From JBGOTP01 sp041476545 (GTDB lineage: Bacteria > Acidobacteriota > Vicinamibacteria > Vicinamibacterales > CAVVIG01), in assembly GCA_041476545.1 (NCBI GenBank), contig JBGOTP010000236.1, positions 1 through 8,357 of the forward strand: a DNA stretch of 8,357 bases, in the 5' to 3' direction. Below the pieces are notes generated by a model. It was given only the letters and a program-made list of their open reading frames with translations. It ran no database searches and was not told the DNA's origin. A program made the position numbers and the translations under genes. Numbering within the stretch: the stretch's first letter is position 1; each line of letters begins with the position of its first letter. This document shows positions 6,454 to 8,357 of this stretch, in pieces.

Positions 6454-8001
6454 ATGAAGATCGTGCATGCCGGATTACTCGCCGTGGCACTCGCGGCGCT
6501 CGCCTTGGGGCCGACGGCAACGGTGACAGCGCAGACGTCGTGCGAGGCGTTGTCGTCGCTGTCACTGCCGAACGCCACGATCACGTTAGCGCAGAGTGTG
6601 CCGGCGGGGAATCTCAGCTTGTCAGCGGGCGGACGCGAGCAGGCATTCAATCTGCCTGCATTCTGCCGGGTGGCGGCGACATTGACGCCCACAATGGATT
6701 CCGACATTCGCATGGAAGTGTGGCTGCCCACGTCGAACTGGAACGGCAAGTTTCAAGTCAATGACGGGGAGGCACTCAACTACAGGGGAATGGTCCCCGC
6801 ACTTCGGGGAGGCTACGCCACCGGTGCGACTGATGCGGGGCGAACCGCGGCACTCGCAGACGGTCTGTTTGGCCATCCAGAAAAAGTGGCCGACTTCGCG
6901 TACCGAGGCGTCCACGAAATGACGATCAAAGCCAAGGCCATCATCCAGGCCTTCTACGGCAGGGCGCCAGTGTCGTATTGGTACGGCTGTTCGGCTTCCG
7001 GAGGACAAGGCCTCATGGAAGCGCATCGCTTTCCCGGCGATTACGACGGCATCATCGCCGGTGCACCGGGAAGCCCATTGAGTCATGGATACGCGGCCTG
7101 GCGGCTGTGGCGGGCCAGTGCAACGCTCAAGAACCCTTCCAGTGCTATTCCACCAGGCAAGTACGCCGTCATTCACGAGGCGGTGCTCCGCGCGTGCGAT
7201 GCCAGCGATGGATTGAAGGATGGCCTCATTGACAATCCCCGTCGCTGCAATTTCGATCCAGGCGTCCTCGTGTGTCAGGACGCGGACACTCCGGCATGCC
7301 TGACGGTGGCACAGGTGGAGACTGTCAGAAGGCTTCTGAACCCAGTCATCAATCCTCGAACCGGCCGACTGATCTATCCACCTGTGGAACCAGGATCGGA
7401 ACTCGGTTGGGCTGGTGTCGCCGCCGGAGGTCAACCGCCTCCTTCCGCAGTTAACGCATTCAAGTACGTGTTCTTGAAAGATCCGAATTGGGACTGGCAT
7501 ACGCTGGACTTGGATCGTGATATCGCTCTTGTCGACAACGTGATCGAGGCGGAGAACACCAATACGCTGGAGCCAGACATCAGGGCGTTTGCCGATCGCG
7601 GCGGAAAGCTGCTCCTGTATCAGGGTTGGAGCGACACCACCAATGCTCCCCAGTCAACCATCAATTACTACATCAATGTGCAGAACATCATGGGCACGGT
7701 CGCCACCTCAAATTCGGTTCGTCTGTTCATGGCACCAGGCATGGGCCATTGCGGCGGCGGTGAAGGTCCGAACACGTTCGACGTGGCACAGACGGGCGGG
7801 ACGTCTGCCGTGATGGAACAGTGGGTTGAAAGCGGGAAAGCGCCCGATCGGATCATCGCCTCTCACATTCCGCGGAACGCCGACGGTACCGACGGCAAGG
7901 TCGATCGCACGCGCCCATTGTGCCCATACCCGCAGGTTGCGCGATACAACGGAACCGGCAGCATCGACGCTGCGGCGAACTTCGAGTGCAAGATGCCTTG
8001 A
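6454..8001 (+). CDS. Secreted tannase/feruloyl esterase family protein
   Basis: This is a 515-residue exported alpha/beta-hydrolase of the tannase family (Pfam PF07519 type), which cleaves ester bonds of gallate, ferulate or related aromatic esters. The start at ATG 6454 gives a signal peptide with K2, a hydrophobic core and cleavage after V-T-A at 26. The family's CS-D-HC arrangement is visible: C179-S180, D394 in G-W-S-D, and H432-C433 in G-M-G-H-C-G-G-G. The paired cysteines usually form a disulfide that holds Ser and His together. Other family signatures are H/R-F-P-x-D-Y-D-G-I (191-200), A-G-A-P-G (202-206) and a lid segment with C-D-A-S-D-G-x-x-D-G-x-I-D-N-P (248-262) that binds calcium in known members. 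The nucleophile motif is unusual: G-C-S-A-S-G-G where G-C-S-T-G-G-R is common, so the usual final Gly of G-x-S-x-G is Ser182. The exact substrate cannot be told from sequence. Confidence 0.92.
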   Translation: MKIVHAGLLAVALAALALGPTATVTAQTSCEALSSLSLPNATITLAQSVPAGNLSLSAGGREQAFNLPAFCRVAATLTPTMDSDIRMEVWLPTSNWNGKFQVNDGEALNYRGMVPALRGGYATGATDAGRTAALADGLFGHPEKVADFAYRGVHEMTIKAKAIIQAFYGRAPVSYWYGCSASGGQGLMEAHRFPGDYDGIIAGAPGSPLSHGYAAWRLWRASATLKNPSSAIPPGKYAVIHEAVLRACDASDGLKDGLIDNPRRCNFDPGVLVCQDADTPACLTVAQVETVRRLLNPVINPRTGRLIYPPVEPGSELGWAGVAAGGQPPPSAVNAFKYVFLKDPNWDWHTLDLDRDIALVDNVIEAENTNTLEPDIRAFADRGGKLLLYQGWSDTTNAPQSTINYYINVQNIMGTVATSNSVRLFMAPGMGHCGGGEGPNTFDVAQTGGTSAVMEQWVESGKAPDRIIASHIPRNADGTDGKVDRTRPLCPYPQVARYNGTGSIDAAANFECKMP

Positions 8002-8004
8002 TCG

Positions 8005-8043
8005 ACCATGAATATCATGCGTTGACTGCTGGATATTCATGGT
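8005..8043. repeat. Perfect 12-bp inverted repeat just after the esterase stop
   Basis: ACCATGAATATC (8005-8016) and GATATTCATGGT (8032-8043) are exact reverse complements around a 15-base loop. The left arm begins four bases after the stop codon. The arms are AT-rich in GC-rich surroundings, and no T-run follows, so it is not a standard intrinsic terminator. It may be a 3'-end stabilising hairpin, a Rho-assisted termination structure, or a regulator binding site for the gene downstream. The repeat itself is certain; its role is open. Confidence 0.9.
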
Positions 8044-8133
8044 ATGCCGTGCGGGTGTGCTCACGCGCACTCTCGACGTGGCCCTGGTCCGCGTGGCCTT
8101 GAGACGCAGCCGTGTGGTCTGAAGTCTGGGCGC

Positions 8134-8149
8134 TGGAAAACTTCCTGCC
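8134..8149 (+). promoter_or_regulatory. Possible sigma-54 (-24/-12) promoter before the Tat-protein gene
   Basis: TGGAAAACTTCCTGCC has the GG and GC dinucleotides at the spacing required of a -24/-12 promoter, with T before each of them, but it lacks the C-A-C and T-T context of the consensus TGGCAC-N5-TTGC. Transcription would begin about 34 bases before ATG 8194. Interest comes only from the NtrC-type activator encoded nearby. A match this partial can occur by chance. Confidence 0.22.
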
Positions 8150-8183
8150 TAAGACCGGCGCCGCGCGGTGAGGGTGTCGTTTC

Positions 8184-8188
8184 GGAGG
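8184..8188 (+). promoter_or_regulatory. Ribosome binding site of the Tat-protein gene
   Basis: GGAGG lies five bases before ATG 8194. It is the strongest Shine-Dalgarno sequence in the window and supports that start over the in-frame ATG at 8209. Confidence 0.65.
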
Positions 8189-8193
8189 CATAT

Positions 8194-8357
8194 ATGAAGC
8201 AGTCGGAGATGGACCGGAGGACTCTCCTCAAAGCCGCAGGGTTCGCCACGGTGGGCGCCATTGTCGGGTCCTCTCGCGCGGTTCGAGGGGCTCAAGACCC
8301 GGTGCTCTCGCCTCGAGGTGTCGACGCGGTGCCGACACGAAGCCAAAGAAAACTCGC
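8194..8357 (+). CDS. Tat-exported protein, N-terminus only (runs off the window)
   Basis: The frame from ATG 8194 is open to the window end, giving 54 codons. Residues 7-13 read D-R-R-T-L-L-K, a good twin-arginine motif (R8, R9), followed by a mildly hydrophobic segment to about residue 26. Cleavage could follow S-R-A at 29 or R-G-A at 33. Tat export implies a protein folded in the cytoplasm before transport, often one carrying a cofactor, but the catalytic part lies beyond the window and the family cannot be named. The gene has a strong GGAGG ribosome site and lies 192 bases after the esterase stop, so it may have its own promoter rather than being read through. Confidence 0.78.
   Translation, partial: MKQSEMDRRTLLKAAGFATVGAIVGSSRAVRGAQDPVLSPRGVDAVPTRSQRKL

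Noticed and set aside
8022..8048. TTGACT followed by TATGCC as a sigma-70 promoter for the Tat-protein gene
   Set aside because: The spacer is only 15 bases and the -10 match is poor. It also overlaps the loop of the inverted repeat.
8049..8070. Imperfect 22-base palindrome GTGCGGGTGTG/CTCACGCGCAC
   Set aside because: Two of 11 pairs mismatch and the composition is simple GC-rich. It is not convincing next to the perfect repeat at 8005-8043.

Overview
The window is 8,357 bases of GC-rich DNA with eight genes, all on the + strand. Six are complete and the two end genes are cut by the window edges. The gene set is a DUF6152-like protein, a PD40/TolB-type secreted propeller, DUF6644-like membrane proteins, an NtrC-class regulator with its kinase, and a tannase-family esterase. 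This combination suggests a soil-type Acidobacteriota, perhaps Vicinamibacterales. That placement is inferred from gene families and style; there is no rRNA or other marker gene here.

Layout. 2-238: C-terminal part of a DUF6152-like protein. 220-2232: a secreted double beta-propeller protein that overlaps it by 19 bases. 2246-2740 and 2760-3251: two tandem, related four-helix membrane proteins (DUF6644-like). 3255-4580: a sigma-54-dependent response regulator. 4577-6361: its partner membrane histidine kinase, which starts at a GTG inside a GTGA stop/start overlap. Gaps up to this point are -19, 13, 19, 3 and -4 bases, so 2-6361 reads as one transcription unit. A 92-base spacer with two short palindromes leads to a secreted tannase/feruloyl-esterase family enzyme (6454-8001). 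A 192-base spacer follows, holding a perfect 12-bp inverted repeat and a weak sigma-54-like element. The start of a Tat-exported protein (8194 to the window end) comes last. No stretch of more than 300 bases lacks a gene, and I saw no tRNA, rRNA, CRISPR array, transposase or prophage gene.

How the parts may work together. The first four genes all act at the cell envelope: a probable periplasmic protein, a secreted propeller and two membrane proteins. They are closely linked to a two-component system whose sensor domain faces outside the membrane and whose output activates sigma-54 promoters. The simplest inference is an envelope module controlled by, or signalling to, its own sensor. The exported esterase and Tat protein downstream are possible regulon members. 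The sequence shows the linkage but does not prove the regulation.

The most unusual features are at sequence level. The kinase gene opens with five copies of a 9-base unit, each carrying an in-frame GTG start codon, and its sensor domain contains a second patch of short duplicated units. The esterase has a non-standard nucleophile motif. The propeller gene is an internal duplication with an 888-base offset.
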